A DNA stretch of 64,000 nucleotides from CAYXAA01 sp964462985. Its GTDB lineage: Bacteria; Pseudomonadota; Alphaproteobacteria; Rhizobiales; Stappiaceae. Numbering within the stretch: the first letter of the stretch is position 1; each line of letters starts with the position of its first letter. A program made the position numbers and the translations under genes. Under the pieces are notes generated by a model, which had not been told where the DNA came from, did not search any database, and saw only the letters and a list, made by a program, of their open reading frames with translations. The DNA is taken from NCBI GenBank assembly GCA_964462985.1, contig CAYXAA010000020.1, positions 17,177-81,176 of the forward strand, read 5' to 3'. Of this stretch, positions 34,243-43,875 are shown piece by piece.

Positions 34243-35018
34243 CGGCGGCAATCGCGTTCGTGTCGGTCATGCTGACAGCGGTGTTTGCTGCCGTCCTTCC
34301 GGCCCGATCCGAGGATCTCGTCTCCGCCCTGTCCGCTGACAATGTCAGCATCTCGTCAAACTTCACGGGTACCGAGATCGTGGTGTTCGGCGAGATCGCC
34401 CGCGATGCCGAAACCGTCGCGCGCGGCGACCCATACGACCTGGCCGTGGTCGTCTCCGGCCCTCCCCAGCACGTGACGACCCGGCGCAAGGAGCGCTTCC
34501 TCGGTCTATGGATCAACCGCGAGGCCGAGACCTTCGCCGACGTGCCGGGGTTCTATGCCGTACACTCGACACGGCCCGTCAGTGAGCTCGGCCACCGGCG
34601 GCTGCTCGAGCAGCTTGGCATCGGCCTTTACAACATCAATCTGCCGGTGTCAGAGGCGGCCACGGTCCCACCGCCCGAACGGCCCGGCTTCCGCCAGGCG
34701 TTCCTGCGGCTCAGGACGAAAAGCGGCCTTTTCGCCGAGCGACATCGCTCAATCGAGTTCCTGAGCGATACCCTGTTCCGTACCAACATTCCGCTGACGG
34801 CCAATGTCCCGGTCGGCACCTACGAGGTGTCGACCTACCTCCTGCGCGGCGGTGCGCTTCTGGCCGAAAACCGCCAGACGCTGACCATTGCGAAGACAGG
34901 TTTCGAGCAATTCACCTACACGCTGGCCTACGATTACGCAGCGGCCTACGGAGCGATGGCGGTGATCCTCGCTCTGGTGACGGGCTGGCTGGCCAGCGTG
35001 ATTTTCCGCAGGGACTAA
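34239..35018 (+). CDS. TIGR02186-type conserved exported/membrane protein, partner of the TauE-like exporter
   Basis: A 259-residue protein with an N-terminal signal sequence (residues 1-23, ending in ARSED), a periplasmic domain of strands (FTGTEIVVFGEIARDAETVARGDPYDLAVVVSGPP) and a C-terminal membrane helix (about 233-253, GAMAVILALVTGWLASVIF). I recognise it as the conserved alphaproteobacterial family TIGR02186, whose function is undetermined. The coupled start with the TauE/SafE gene supports a role as an accessory subunit of that exporter. Periplasmic contact with the exported anion is a guess. Confidence 0.8.
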   Translation: MTAAIAFVSVMLTAVFAAVLPARSEDLVSALSADNVSISSNFTGTEIVVFGEIARDAETVARGDPYDLAVVVSGPPQHVTTRRKERFLGLWINREAETFADVPGFYAVHSTRPVSELGHRRLLEQLGIGLYNINLPVSEAATVPPPERPGFRQAFLRLRTKSGLFAERHRSIEFLSDTLFRTNIPLTANVPVGTYEVSTYLLRGGALLAENRQTLTIAKTGFEQFTYTLAYDYAAAYGAMAVILALVTGWLASVIFRRD

Positions 35019-35155
35019 GGCAATCTGAGCGTGCAGAGGGCAGGCAGGTTGCACTAGTATTTCGGAATTGATCGGCTGCCGTAAACTGGATCGATTCGAC
35101 CGAACGTCTGCTGATCTCGGGGGAGGGGCATTGCCCCCGCAGCACGGGGGCACCG

Positions 35156-37048
35156 GTGCGGACGGACGGAGCTGCGATACAATCCGATGAGGTGGTCGGG
35201 GGACGGCTGGCCCTGACTATTGGTGCGCTTGGCGTCGTATTCGGCGACATCGGCACCAGCCCGCTTTATGCCTTCCGCATTGCCGTCACGGCAGCAGGCG
35301 GACCCGAACCGGCGATCGTGCTGGGCATCCTGTCCCTTGTATTCTGGTCGCTGACGGCGGTGGTCACGGTAAAGTACATTGCCGTCATCCTGCGGACCGA
35401 CAACCACGGTGAAGGCGGTGTCCTGGCGCTTGCCGCCCTGCTTGAAGCCCATCGTCTTGCCAAGCCACGTCCCGTGCTCCTCGGCGTCGCCATCATCGGC
35501 GCCGCGCTTCTGTTCGGCGACGCCGTCATAACTCCGGCGATCTCGGTGCTGAGCGCGATGGAGGGGATCACCGTGCGATGGCCGGCTCTGGGAGCCGTCG
35601 AACTGCCCGTCGCCGTCTGCGTGCTTGTTGCGCTCTATGCTTCACAGCGCCTCGGGACGGCCCGCATCGCCGGAGCCTTCGGGCCGGTAATGCTGGTCTG
35701 GTTTGCAACGCTCGGTCTTGCCGGCCTGATAGCGATCGCCTCCGAGCCGTCGGTGCTGGCAGCGCTGTCACCGCATTATTTCATCGGCTTTGCAGCGCGG
35801 CATCCGGGGCTGCTGCTCGTCGTGGCTGGGGTAGTCTTCCTGACCGTGACTGGAGGCGAGGCTCTCTATGCCGATCTCGGCCAGTTCGGGCGCGGCGCGA
35901 TCAGCCGGGCGTGGCTGTTCATCGCCATGCCCTGCCTTGTTCTCAACTATTTCGGCCAGGGTGCGCTCGTACTCGCCAATCCTGCGGCACTTGATCACCC
36001 ATTCTATCTGCTGTTTCCGCCCGTTCTCATCGCGCCGATGATCCTGCTTGCAACGGCCGCGACCGTCATCGCCTCGCAGGCTGTCATCACCGGCATCTTC
36101 AGCCTCACCAACCAGGCGATCGACCTGCATCTGCTGCCGGCGCTGCGGATTCGCCACACCGATCACAGCAGCGAAAGCCACGTCTATGTGCCTCTGGTCA
36201 ACCGGCTGCTGGCGCTGCTCTCGATTGCCATCACCATAGCCTTTGGCACGTCGGACGCGCTGTCGAGCGCCTATGGCATTTCGGTGGCGGGAGCCATGGT
36301 GACCACCACGATCCTCTACATCGCCTATCGTTGCTCGCACCGCTGCCGGTACCGCCTCAGCCTCGGCGCCTGTCTCCTCCTGTTCAGCCCGCTCCTTCTG
36401 CTTGACCTCGCGTTCGTCTTCGCCAACCTGACCAAGTTGGCGAGCGGCGGCCTCGTTCCGCTGCTGCTGGCCGGCGGCTGCGTCGTGATCTCTTGGAGCT
36501 GGCGAAGCGGTCTGGCCCGCATGACGGAGTTGCGGATCGCGCAGGCGAAATCGCTGTCCAAGCTGCTGCGCCGGCAGCGCGACACCGCGCCGACGACACA
36601 GCGGACCGGCGTGTTCCTGACCCGCAATGCCGCAATGGCGCCGCTGACGATGGTGACGTTGATCAAGCAGGCCGGTGTGAAGTTCGCGCGGACGGTCATC
36701 GTCACCGTGCACACGGCCTCCTCGCCGCGCGTTCCGCCGGACGAACGCCTCAGCATTGCCGACCTGGAGCCGGGCGTAGCCCGTGTCGACGTCCATGTCG
36801 GCTACATGCAGTGCGTCAATCTCCCCGCTCTGCTCGGTCCGGCCTTCGAGCGGCTCGGCATCCGGCCGGACGAGGTCACCTATGTCGCCGGGCTCGAGCG
36901 GCCGCAGGCGCCGCAGAGCATTCGCTCGCTACGCCAGGTTCTGCTGGCCGTTTTCGCGCTGTTGTCGAAGCTCGCCCTGCGTCCGCCCGACTATTTCTCT
37001 CTGCCGCCGACCCGCACACTGGAGATCGGCGTGCCACGTCAGCTTTGA
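35156..37048 (+). CDS. kup: Low-affinity potassium transporter Kup
   Basis: A 630-residue K+/H+ symporter. Family signatures are GALGVVFGDIGTSPLYAFR at the first helix and the DNHGEGG(V) loop, then LFGDAVITPAISVLSA and GGEALYADLGQFG. About twelve hydrophobic helices span residues 15-460, followed by a cytoplasmic C-terminal domain. The start is a GTG at 35156 with a G-rich site just upstream; alternative starts a few codons on are possible. It is monocistronic: the preceding 137 bases and the convergent PdeM gene 21 bases downstream isolate it. Confidence 0.93.
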   Translation: MRTDGAAIQSDEVVGGRLALTIGALGVVFGDIGTSPLYAFRIAVTAAGGPEPAIVLGILSLVFWSLTAVVTVKYIAVILRTDNHGEGGVLALAALLEAHRLAKPRPVLLGVAIIGAALLFGDAVITPAISVLSAMEGITVRWPALGAVELPVAVCVLVALYASQRLGTARIAGAFGPVMLVWFATLGLAGLIAIASEPSVLAALSPHYFIGFAARHPGLLLVVAGVVFLTVTGGEALYADLGQFGRGAISRAWLFIAMPCLVLNYFGQGALVLANPAALDHPFYLLFPPVLIAPMILLATAATVIASQAVITGIFSLTNQAIDLHLLPALRIRHTDHSSESHVYVPLVNRLLALLSIAITIAFGTSDALSSAYGISVAGAMVTTTILYIAYRCSHRCRYRLSLGACLLLFSPLLLLDLAFVFANLTKLASGGLVPLLLAGGCVVISWSWRSGLARMTELRIAQAKSLSKLLRRQRDTAPTTQRTGVFLTRNAAMAPLTMVTLIKQAGVKFARTVIVTVHTASSPRVPPDERLSIADLEPGVARVDVHVGYMQCVNLPALLGPAFERLGIRPDEVTYVAGLERPQAPQSIRSLRQVLLAVFALLSKLALRPPDYFSLPPTRTLEIGVPRQL

Positions 37049-37069
37049 GATCGGGGGCAGCCCGAATGC

Positions 37070-37792
37070 TCAGTCGCCCACCAGCCGCGCCGCAGTGAAG
37101 GGATAGAGCCGTCCGTCACCAAGCAGGAAGGCGGAGAAGCGGCGGTCGGGAAAGACTTCGCTCCAGGCCGGATCGAGCACGTTGAGTCCGCCGGTCATCA
37201 CTCCGAAGGCCGGCAGCACCAGCCGCTCGCCGTTGGTGGCAAAGCAGGGCCGGCGCACAGTGCGGCCGTAGCGGCGGATCTTCGCAGCTGGATGCAGATG
37301 TCCGGCGATCTCGGCAAACCCCTCCACCGTCGGCTCGTGGCGGAAGTTGAGTCCGCGAATCGAGACCTCCGGTACGGTCTCGCCGCACAAGCCTACCGGG
37401 GAGACAGGATCATGATTGCCGGTGACCCAGATCCATTCCCGACCAAGCTGGAGCGTCGTCAGCATCGCCCGATAGGCCGCCGGCAGCCGGTCCGAACCGT
37501 TGCGGTCGTGGAAGCTGTCACCGAGCGCAATCACCCGCAAAGGATCAAACGCGTCGATTGCCTCCGCCAGCTTCTCCAGCGTCGCTCCGGTATCGTAGGG
37601 CGGCAGCAGCGCGCCGCGTCGGGCAAAGGCGGAACTCTTCTCAAGATGGAGGTCGGCGACCACCAGCGTACTCTCGTCCGGCCACCATAACGCGCCGCTG
37701 TCGTGCAGACCGACCAGTTCGCCAGCGATCGACAGGTCATGGCAGACCGGTGCGATGGGTCGCCCCCGGACGGGCGCAGTAAAGGCCCTCAC
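37070..37792 (-). CDS. pdeM: Ligase-associated DNA damage response metallophosphoesterase PdeM
   Basis: A 240-residue calcineurin-like phosphoesterase. Metal ligands are visible in order: Asp47 and His49 (VADLHLEK), Asp92 (LGDSFHD), Asn126-His127 (TGNHD), His152 (FRHEP) and His165/His167 (AGHLHP). PdeM proteins are genomically tied to an Lhr-type helicase, an ATP-dependent DNA ligase and a metallo-beta-lactamase exonuclease, all of which are nearby. The start overlaps the helicase stop by four bases, so the pair is translated together. The exact substrate (phosphodiester at DNA or RNA ends) is not decided by sequence. Confidence 0.9.
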   Translation of the reverse strand: MRAFTAPVRGRPIAPVCHDLSIAGELVGLHDSGALWWPDESTLVVADLHLEKSSAFARRGALLPPYDTGATLEKLAEAIDAFDPLRVIALGDSFHDRNGSDRLPAAYRAMLTTLQLGREWIWVTGNHDPVSPVGLCGETVPEVSIRGLNFRHEPTVEGFAEIAGHLHPAAKIRRYGRTVRRPCFATNGERLVLPAFGVMTGGLNVLDPAWSEVFPDRRFSAFLLGDGRLYPFTAARLVGD

Positions 37793-40299
37793 CCCAACGC
37801 CTCCTGTATCAGCACGTCCGCGGCCTCGGCGAGCATCGACTCATGAGCCGCGCCGTAAACGGGTTCGCGACCGATCTCCAGCAACGCGGGTACGGCCAAC
37901 GGAGACACACGGTCTAGGCGACTATGCGCGATTCGTCCCGAAATGCGGCGAAGAAGTTCGTTGAGACGGGAAATATCCAGAAGTCCGGTGGCGGCATCAT
38001 GCCAGGTGGCGCGCAAGAGGATGTGATCCGGTTCGTGGGTGGCAAGGACGTCGTAGATGAGGTCGGAGGAGACGGTGACCTGCCGGCCCGTCTTTTCCCG
38101 ACCGGGATGGCGGCGCTCGATAAGACCTGCGATTACGGCGCAATTGCGGAAGGTCCGCTTCATCAGGCTCGATTCCGCAAGCCACGCGTCGAGATCGTCG
38201 CCCAGCATGTCCTCGTCGAACAGGGCATCGAGGTCGAGCCGCCGGTCAGCGATCATTTCGGCGAGATCGGCCAGACCCCAGACCGCCAAAGCATAATCAT
38301 TGGCGACGAAGCCGAGCGGCCGGGCGCCGCCCCGCTCCAACCGTCGGGTAAGCAGCATGCCGAGCGTCTGGTGGGCAAGCCGTCCGTCGAACGGGTAGCA
38401 CACCAGATAGTGCTTGTCGGAATGCGGAAAGGTTTCGACCAGCAGCCCCTCGCGTCGGGGCAGCGCGGAGCGTCGGCGCTGGATTTCCAGCCATTCGCGC
38501 ACCTGTTCCGGCAGCGTCTTCCAGCTCGCCGGCTCGGCCAGCATCGCCCGTACCCGGTCGGCGAGATAGGTCGAGAGAGGGAATTTGCCGCCCTGATAGG
38601 ACGGGATCCGCGGCGCGTCTGCGCGGGTGCGCGACACGATCGCCTCGTTCTCGACGATCGCCTCGAACCGCAGCACCTCGCCAGAGAACAGGAAGGTATC
38701 GCCGTGGGCGAGCTGCTCGATGAACCATTCCTCGATCTCGCCGAGCACCCGGCCCCCGCGGCCGACCGGTCCGCGCCGCCCGTTCGTGCGCGATCTGATC
38801 AGCCGCACCTTCAGCATCGGCGCCTCGACGATCGTGCCGACGTTGAGCCGGTACTGCTGGGCAAAGCGCGGATGCGCAACGCGCCAGGTGCCGTCCGCCG
38901 TCTTCTTCAGCTTGGCATAGCGGTCGTAGGTCTTCAGCGCATAGCCGCCGGTGGCGACGAAATCGAGAACGCGGTCGAAGGTGTCGCGGTCGAGCCGGTG
39001 ATAGGGCTCGGCGCTTCGGACCTCGATGAAGAGGTCGTCGGCGCGAAACGGCTTGGCACAGGCCATGCCGAGCACGTGCTGTGCGAGCACGTCGAGCCCG
39101 CCCGACCGCAGCGGCGGCGTATCCTGGGCTCCGGCGCGCGAGGCGGCGAGCGCGGCCTGGCACTCCAGCACCTCGAAGCGGTTGGCCGGGATCAGGATCG
39201 CCTTCGACGGCTCGTCCATGCGGTGGTTGGCACGGCCGATGCGTTGCGCCAGCCGGCTCGCTCCCTTCGGTGCCCCGACGTTGACCACGAGGTCGACGTC
39301 GCCCCAGTCGATGCCAAGGTCGAGGGAGGAGGTGCAGACGATGGCCCGCAGCGTGCCCGCCGCCATCGCCGCCTCCACCTTGCGTCGCTGGCCGACGTCC
39401 AGCGAGCCGTGGTGCAGCGCGATCGGCAACGTATCTTCGTTGATGCGCCACAGTTCCTGGAACAGCATTTCCGCCTGGCTGCGGGTGTTGACGAAGACGA
39501 GCACCATCCGGTGTGTCTTGAGGATCTGGTAGAGCTCGCCGAGCGCATAGCGCGCCGAATGGCCGGACCAGGGCAGGTGCTGCTCCGTCTCCAGGATCGA
39601 GATGTCGGGCTGGGCGCCGCCCTGGACATGGACGAGGTCGGCAAGGGCGCGGCCGTCCGCTGGCTGGCTGACGAGATAGGCGCGCAGGTCATCGGGCTCT
39701 GCAACCGTGGCGGACAGGCCGACGGCGGTGAGCTGCGGTGCGATCTTCCGCAGCCGCGCCAGGCCGAGCGACAAAAGGTCGCCGCGCTTGGAGGTGACGA
39801 GCGCGTGCAGTTCGTCGAGCACGACGATGGAAAGATCGCGGAACATGCGCTCCGCATTGCCATCGGACAACAACAGCGCGATCTGTTCCGGCGTCGTCAG
39901 CAGGATGTCCGGCGGGTTCAGCTTCTGCCGCTGCCGCTTGTGAGACGGGGTGTCGCCGGTGCGGGTCTCGACCGCAATCGGCAGGCCCATCTCGGCAATC
40001 GGGGCCTCGAGGTTGCGGGCGATGTCGACCGCGAGCGCCTTCAGCGGGGAAATGTAAAGCGTGTGCACTCCGCGCCGTGCGCTCCCTGGCTTTTGTCGCC
40101 CGCGCCGCGCCAGCGCCGTCAGGCTGGGCAGGAAGCCGGCGAGCGTCTTGCCGGCGCCCGTTGGCGCGATCAAAAGCGTCGACCGTCCGTTGCGGACTCG
40201 CGCGAGCAGGTCGAGCTGGTGCGGTCTTGCGCTCCAGCCGCGCGAGGCGAACCATGTGGAGAAGGCCGGGGGCAGGAGGTCGTCGTTGCGGGCATCCAT
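37789..40299 (-). CDS. Ligase-associated DEXH-box helicase (Lhr-Core type)
   Basis: An 836-residue superfamily 2 helicase. Motif I is APTGAGKT (45-52), Ib-region TTPEQ (135-139), motif II is DELH (162-165), and motif VI contains QRIGRANHR. A winged-helix and an Lhr-specific C-terminal domain follow, with the DUF4931/DEAD-associated region near RLERGGARPLGFVANDYALAVWG. Lhr-Core proteins translocate 3' to 5' on single-stranded DNA and favour RNA:DNA hybrids. It is the first gene of the helicase-pdeM operon and is divergent from the exonuclease gene, with 283 bases between. That region holds a direct repeat GACATCT at 40483 and 40499, but no gene. Confidence 0.92.
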   Translation of the reverse strand: MDARNDDLLPPAFSTWFASRGWSARPHQLDLLARVRNGRSTLLIAPTGAGKTLAGFLPSLTALARRGRQKPGSARRGVHTLYISPLKALAVDIARNLEAPIAEMGLPIAVETRTGDTPSHKRQRQKLNPPDILLTTPEQIALLLSDGNAERMFRDLSIVVLDELHALVTSKRGDLLSLGLARLRKIAPQLTAVGLSATVAEPDDLRAYLVSQPADGRALADLVHVQGGAQPDISILETEQHLPWSGHSARYALGELYQILKTHRMVLVFVNTRSQAEMLFQELWRINEDTLPIALHHGSLDVGQRRKVEAAMAAGTLRAIVCTSSLDLGIDWGDVDLVVNVGAPKGASRLAQRIGRANHRMDEPSKAILIPANRFEVLECQAALAASRAGAQDTPPLRSGGLDVLAQHVLGMACAKPFRADDLFIEVRSAEPYHRLDRDTFDRVLDFVATGGYALKTYDRYAKLKKTADGTWRVAHPRFAQQYRLNVGTIVEAPMLKVRLIRSRTNGRRGPVGRGGRVLGEIEEWFIEQLAHGDTFLFSGEVLRFEAIVENEAIVSRTRADAPRIPSYQGGKFPLSTYLADRVRAMLAEPASWKTLPEQVREWLEIQRRRSALPRREGLLVETFPHSDKHYLVCYPFDGRLAHQTLGMLLTRRLERGGARPLGFVANDYALAVWGLADLAEMIADRRLDLDALFDEDMLGDDLDAWLAESSLMKRTFRNCAVIAGLIERRHPGREKTGRQVTVSSDLIYDVLATHEPDHILLRATWHDAATGLLDISRLNELLRRISGRIAHSRLDRVSPLAVPALLEIGREPVYGAAHESMLAEAADVLIQEALG

Positions 40300-40582
40300 G
40301 GAGGTCAGACTTAGACCAACCGCGACCTGCGGGGAATGCCGAAGGCGGATGCTGCGAGAAGCGCGGCCGCTGGTGATCAGGGCCCGATTTCAACCACGTG
40401 AAGTGACCACTCGCATGATCGCGCCTCTGGCCGCTCGCCGGTACCTCGATGCCATGCCACCCCGTCCGGTAAACGATGATATGACATCTGAAAGGACCGA
40501 CATCTCCCATATGAGGGATCCTGCACCGCCAACGGGCCTTGGGCAATGAGGGTCAAGCTTTGGTCCGATTCCCCACGCTAGA

Positions 40583-41680
40583 ATGAAGCGACGCCAGCAA
40601 GCGGCATTTGGCTCGGGGGCCGAACCCATACGCGACAACCTGCTCACGCTCACGCCCGAAGGCCTCTACTGCCCGGCAGGCGGTTTCCATATTGATCCGC
40701 TGAGGCCGGTGGAGCGCGCGCTCGTGACCCACGGACATTCCGACCACGCCCGGCCCGGTCACGGCGCCGTGCTGGCGAGTCGCGAGACGCTGGCAATCAT
40801 GGCCGAGCGCTACGGCGAGGACTTCGCCGGAGCGAGGCAGGAGGCCCTACCGGGCGCGCAGATGCGCCTCGCCGATGCCGCTGTCTCCTTCCATCCTGCC
40901 GGTCATGTGCTCGGCTCCTGCCAGATCCTGATAGAGGTCGGCGGTTGCCGCATCGTCATTTCTGGTGATTACAAGCGCCACGCCGACCCCACCTGCGCGC
41001 CGTTCGAGCTGCTCCCCTGCGACGTCTTCGTCACGGAAGCGACGTTTGGCCTGCCGGTATTCCGCCATCCTCCGGCTGAAGGCGAAGTCGGCAAGCTCCT
41101 GTCCTCGCTTGCCCTTTTTCCTGACCGCACACATCTCGTCGGCGCCTATGCGCTGGGCAAGGCGCAGCGCATGATCGCGTTGTTGCGGCGGGCCGGATAC
41201 GACCGGCCGATCTATCTGCACGGGGCGCTGGAGCGCCTCTGCGCCCTTTACAAGGGCGAAGGGGTCGACCTCGGTCCGCTGGAGCCGGTTGGACAGCGGG
41301 GCAAGGAACTCGCAGGCGAGATCGTCGTTTGCCCGCCGGGGCAGATCGCCGACCGCTGGGCGCGCCGCTTTGGTGATCCGGTGACGGCCGTCGCCAGCGG
41401 CTGGATGCGGGTACGGGCCCGGGCACGGCAACGCGGTGCCGAGTTGCCGCTGATCGTGTCCGACCACGCTGACTGGGACGACCTGTGCCGCACTGTCGTG
41501 GAGACCGGCGCGGAGGAGATCTGGGTGACCCATGGTGCCGAGGAGGCCCTGGTGCACTGGTGTAAACAGCACGGGCTGCAGGCACGGCCGCTTTACATGA
41601 TCGGTTATGGTGACGAGGGCGAGGTCGAGCCGGCCGGTGCGAGGCCAAAGGGGGCAGGGCATGAGGACGCGGAAGGATAA
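40583..41680 (+). CDS. Ligase-associated DNA exonuclease (metallo-beta-lactamase/beta-CASP fold)
   Basis: A 365-residue metallo-beta-lactamase-fold nuclease, related to SNM1 and CPSF-like enzymes. The metal motif is HGHSDH (50-55); further ligands lie in HPAGHVLGS and SGDYKRH, and the beta-CASP part includes SDHADWDDL. Such proteins process damaged or crosslinked ends before sealing by the associated ATP-dependent ligase. It heads an operon on the plus strand with an NTF2-like gene (five bases on) and the ligase. The start ATG is the only one consistent with the family length; its ribosome site is weak. Confidence 0.9.
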   Translation: MKRRQQAAFGSGAEPIRDNLLTLTPEGLYCPAGGFHIDPLRPVERALVTHGHSDHARPGHGAVLASRETLAIMAERYGEDFAGARQEALPGAQMRLADAAVSFHPAGHVLGSCQILIEVGGCRIVISGDYKRHADPTCAPFELLPCDVFVTEATFGLPVFRHPPAEGEVGKLLSSLALFPDRTHLVGAYALGKAQRMIALLRRAGYDRPIYLHGALERLCALYKGEGVDLGPLEPVGQRGKELAGEIVVCPPGQIADRWARRFGDPVTAVASGWMRVRARARQRGAELPLIVSDHADWDDLCRTVVETGAEEIWVTHGAEEALVHWCKQHGLQARPLYMIGYGDEGEVEPAGARPKGAGHEDAEG

Positions 41681-41685
41681 CGTCG

Positions 41686-42108
41686 ATGGCTGACGAAACC
41701 GGCCCGGTTGCGGAGGATCGCTACGCCAGCGAGGCTGAGGCGGCGATCGCCGAATTGTTCGAAACCTACCGCGCCGGTTTCGACGACTATGACGCGGACG
41801 CGATTGCAGCCTGCTTCGCCTATCCGGCAGTGATCTGGCAGTTCGGCAAGGGAAATGTGTTCGCCGACGAGGAGGAACTGCTGGAGAACGTCGACAAGCT
41901 GCTCGACGCTCTGGAAAAGGAGGAGGTGGTCCGCTCGGACTTCGTCGTGCTCTCGGCACATGTCAGCGGTGATACCGCACTCGTCTCCTTGGACTGGACT
42001 CAGAGCAGCGGCACCGACGAGGCGGTTCTGGAGTTTACCTGCCACTATCATCTCATCCTCGATGACGAGGATTGGCGCATCGCCATGATCGTCAACGAGG
42101 AGGAGTAG
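41686..42108 (+). CDS. NTF2-like protein embedded between exonuclease and DNA ligase genes
   Basis: A 140-residue, strongly acidic NTF2/SnoaL-fold protein: helices SEAEAAIAELFETYRAGFDDYDADAIAACFAYPAVIW (family helix pattern), then strands VLSAHVSGDTALVSLDW, EFTCHYHLI and WRIAMIVNEEE. It lies five bases after the exonuclease and 23 bases before the ligase, so it is co-transcribed with them. I know of no NTF2-like subunit in the ligase-associated repair set, so this may be a local partner or a passenger gene. No catalytic Asp/His pair is obvious, which leans toward ligand or protein binding. Confidence 0.75.
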   Translation: MADETGPVAEDRYASEAEAAIAELFETYRAGFDDYDADAIAACFAYPAVIWQFGKGNVFADEEELLENVDKLLDALEKEEVVRSDFVVLSAHVSGDTALVSLDWTQSSGTDEAVLEFTCHYHLILDDEDWRIAMIVNEEE

Positions 42109-42131
42109 GGTCGGGTCGGGCCGGTCGCGTG

Positions 42132-43778
42132 ATGGAGCGTTTCGCTGCCTTGCTGGACAGGCTCTCTACCGAGCCGCGCCGAACCGGCAAGCTTGCGCTC
42201 ATCACCGACTATTTCCGCAAGGTGCCGGATCCTGAGCGCGGCCTGGCGCTGGCCGCGCTGACCGGAGAACTCTCCTTTACCCACGCCAAACCCGCGCTCT
42301 TGCGCGGGCTTGTGGCTGAGCGCACCGATCCGGTCCTGTTCGCACTGTCCTATGATTTCGTCGGCGACCTGTCGGAAACCATCGCGCTGATGTGGCCAGC
42401 GCCGGACCGGGAAAGCAACGAGCCGCCGTTCCTGTCGGAGGTGGTCGCCCGCCTCCAGGCCGCACGAAAGGCGGAGGTGGCGGGAATGATCACCGCCTGG
42501 CTCGACGCCCTCGACGAGACCGGGCGCTGGGCCCTGCTCAAGCTCGTCACCGGCGGCCTGCGCGTTGGCGTCTCTGCCCGGCTTGCCAAGACGGCCGTTG
42601 CCGCGCTCGGGTCGCTCTCCCCCGATGATGTCGAACATGTCTGGCACGGGTTGCAGCCGCCCTATGCGGCGTTGTTCGCGTGGGCCGAAGGCAAGGGACC
42701 CCGCCCCGAGACGGATGATCCGGCGCCGTTCCGCCCCCCGATGCTCGCTCATGCGCTCACGCAAGCCGACCTCGACGGCCTCGCGCCCGCAGACTTCGTG
42801 GCCGAATGGAAGTGGGACGGCATCCGCGTCCAGATGAGCGGCGGTCGTGACAGCGCCGGGCGGCTGCGCCGCCGCCTGTTCTCGCGCTCCGGCGACGACA
42901 TTTCAGCGGCCTTCCCGGAGCTGGTCGAGAGCTATGAGGTGGATGCGGCGATTGACGGTGAACTGCTCGCCGTTGGGGGAGACGGCCGCGTTCTGTCGTT
43001 CAATGTTCTGCAGCAGCGCCTCAACCGCAAGACCGTGACGGCGCGGCTGATCTCCGATTATCCGGTGGCGATCCGGGCCTATGATCTGCTCGCCGCAGCG
43101 GGCGAAGATCTGCGCGAGCTGCCCTTCAGTGAGCGCCGGCGCCGGCTCGAGGCCCTGGTCGCCGATCTCGACCCGCAACGCTTCGACGTGTCGCCCATCG
43201 TGCCGTTCACCGGCTGGGAAGAGCTTGCCGCTGCCCGGGCCGATCCGGCATCGGCGGATGCCGGCGCCGACGCCGCCGCCGTCGAGGGCATCATGCTGAA
43301 GCGCAGCGAGGCGCCCTATGTCCCAGGTCGGCCGAAGGGCCTGTGGTTCAAGTGGAAGCGGGATCCCCATTTGATCGATGCCGTGCTGATGTACGCCCAA
43401 CGCGGCCACGGCAAGCGCTCATCGCTTTACTCCGACTACACCTTCGGCATCTGGCGCACCGCAGCGGCGGGTCCCGAACTGGTGCCGGTCGGCAAGGCCT
43501 ATTTCGGCTTCACCGACGAGGAACTGGCGGAGATCGACCGCTTCGTCCGCCGCAACACCGTGAACCGGTTCGGACCGGTTCGCGAAGTCGTCCACGAACC
43601 CGAAACGGGGCTGGTGTTTGAGGTCGCTTTCGAGGGCATCGCGCGCTCCGGCCGGCACAAGTCCGGGCTGGCGCTGCGCTTTCCAAGGATTTCTCGTCTG
43701 CGCTGGGATAAGCCCCCTGCGGAGGCCGACCGCATAGAAACTCTCGAAGCGCTCCTCGACGCCAAAGACGGGGGTTGA
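42132..43778 (+). CDS. ATP-dependent DNA ligase (Lhr/exonuclease-associated type)
   Basis: A 548-residue ligase. An N-terminal helical DNA-binding domain (1-200) precedes the nucleotidyltransferase domain, whose AMP-accepting Lys227 lies in EWKWDGIR (motif I). Further motifs include DGELLA (motif III region), GIMLKR (IV) and WFKWKRD (V), and an OB-fold completes the protein (about 430-530). It joins nicks with ATP and is an accessory enzyme beside the NAD-dependent housekeeping LigA, which is not in this window. The start is set at ATG 42132, which gives the conserved MERFAALLDRL N-terminus; an upstream in-frame ATG would overlap the NTF2-like gene. Confidence 0.94.
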   Translation: MERFAALLDRLSTEPRRTGKLALITDYFRKVPDPERGLALAALTGELSFTHAKPALLRGLVAERTDPVLFALSYDFVGDLSETIALMWPAPDRESNEPPFLSEVVARLQAARKAEVAGMITAWLDALDETGRWALLKLVTGGLRVGVSARLAKTAVAALGSLSPDDVEHVWHGLQPPYAALFAWAEGKGPRPETDDPAPFRPPMLAHALTQADLDGLAPADFVAEWKWDGIRVQMSGGRDSAGRLRRRLFSRSGDDISAAFPELVESYEVDAAIDGELLAVGGDGRVLSFNVLQQRLNRKTVTARLISDYPVAIRAYDLLAAAGEDLRELPFSERRRRLEALVADLDPQRFDVSPIVPFTGWEELAAARADPASADAGADAAAVEGIMLKRSEAPYVPGRPKGLWFKWKRDPHLIDAVLMYAQRGHGKRSSLYSDYTFGIWRTAAAGPELVPVGKAYFGFTDEELAEIDRFVRRNTVNRFGPVREVVHEPETGLVFEVAFEGIARSGRHKSGLALRFPRISRLRWDKPPAEADRIETLEALLDAKDGG

Positions 43779-43875
43779 TCGCGAGCCCGGCCCGGCGCAG
43801 GGTGGCGGGCGCCCCACATTGGCAACGGCGGCCGGTGCCCGGCAAGTCGCCGGATTGTGGACGGCAGGAGACATT

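Noticed and set aside
37924..40314. 796-codon open frame on the plus strand opposite the Lhr-type helicase gene
   Set aside because: It is exactly antisense to a gene with all helicase motifs. GC-rich DNA with G/C third positions often leaves the reverse frame open; composition is Arg/Asp/Val-rich with no recognisable domain.
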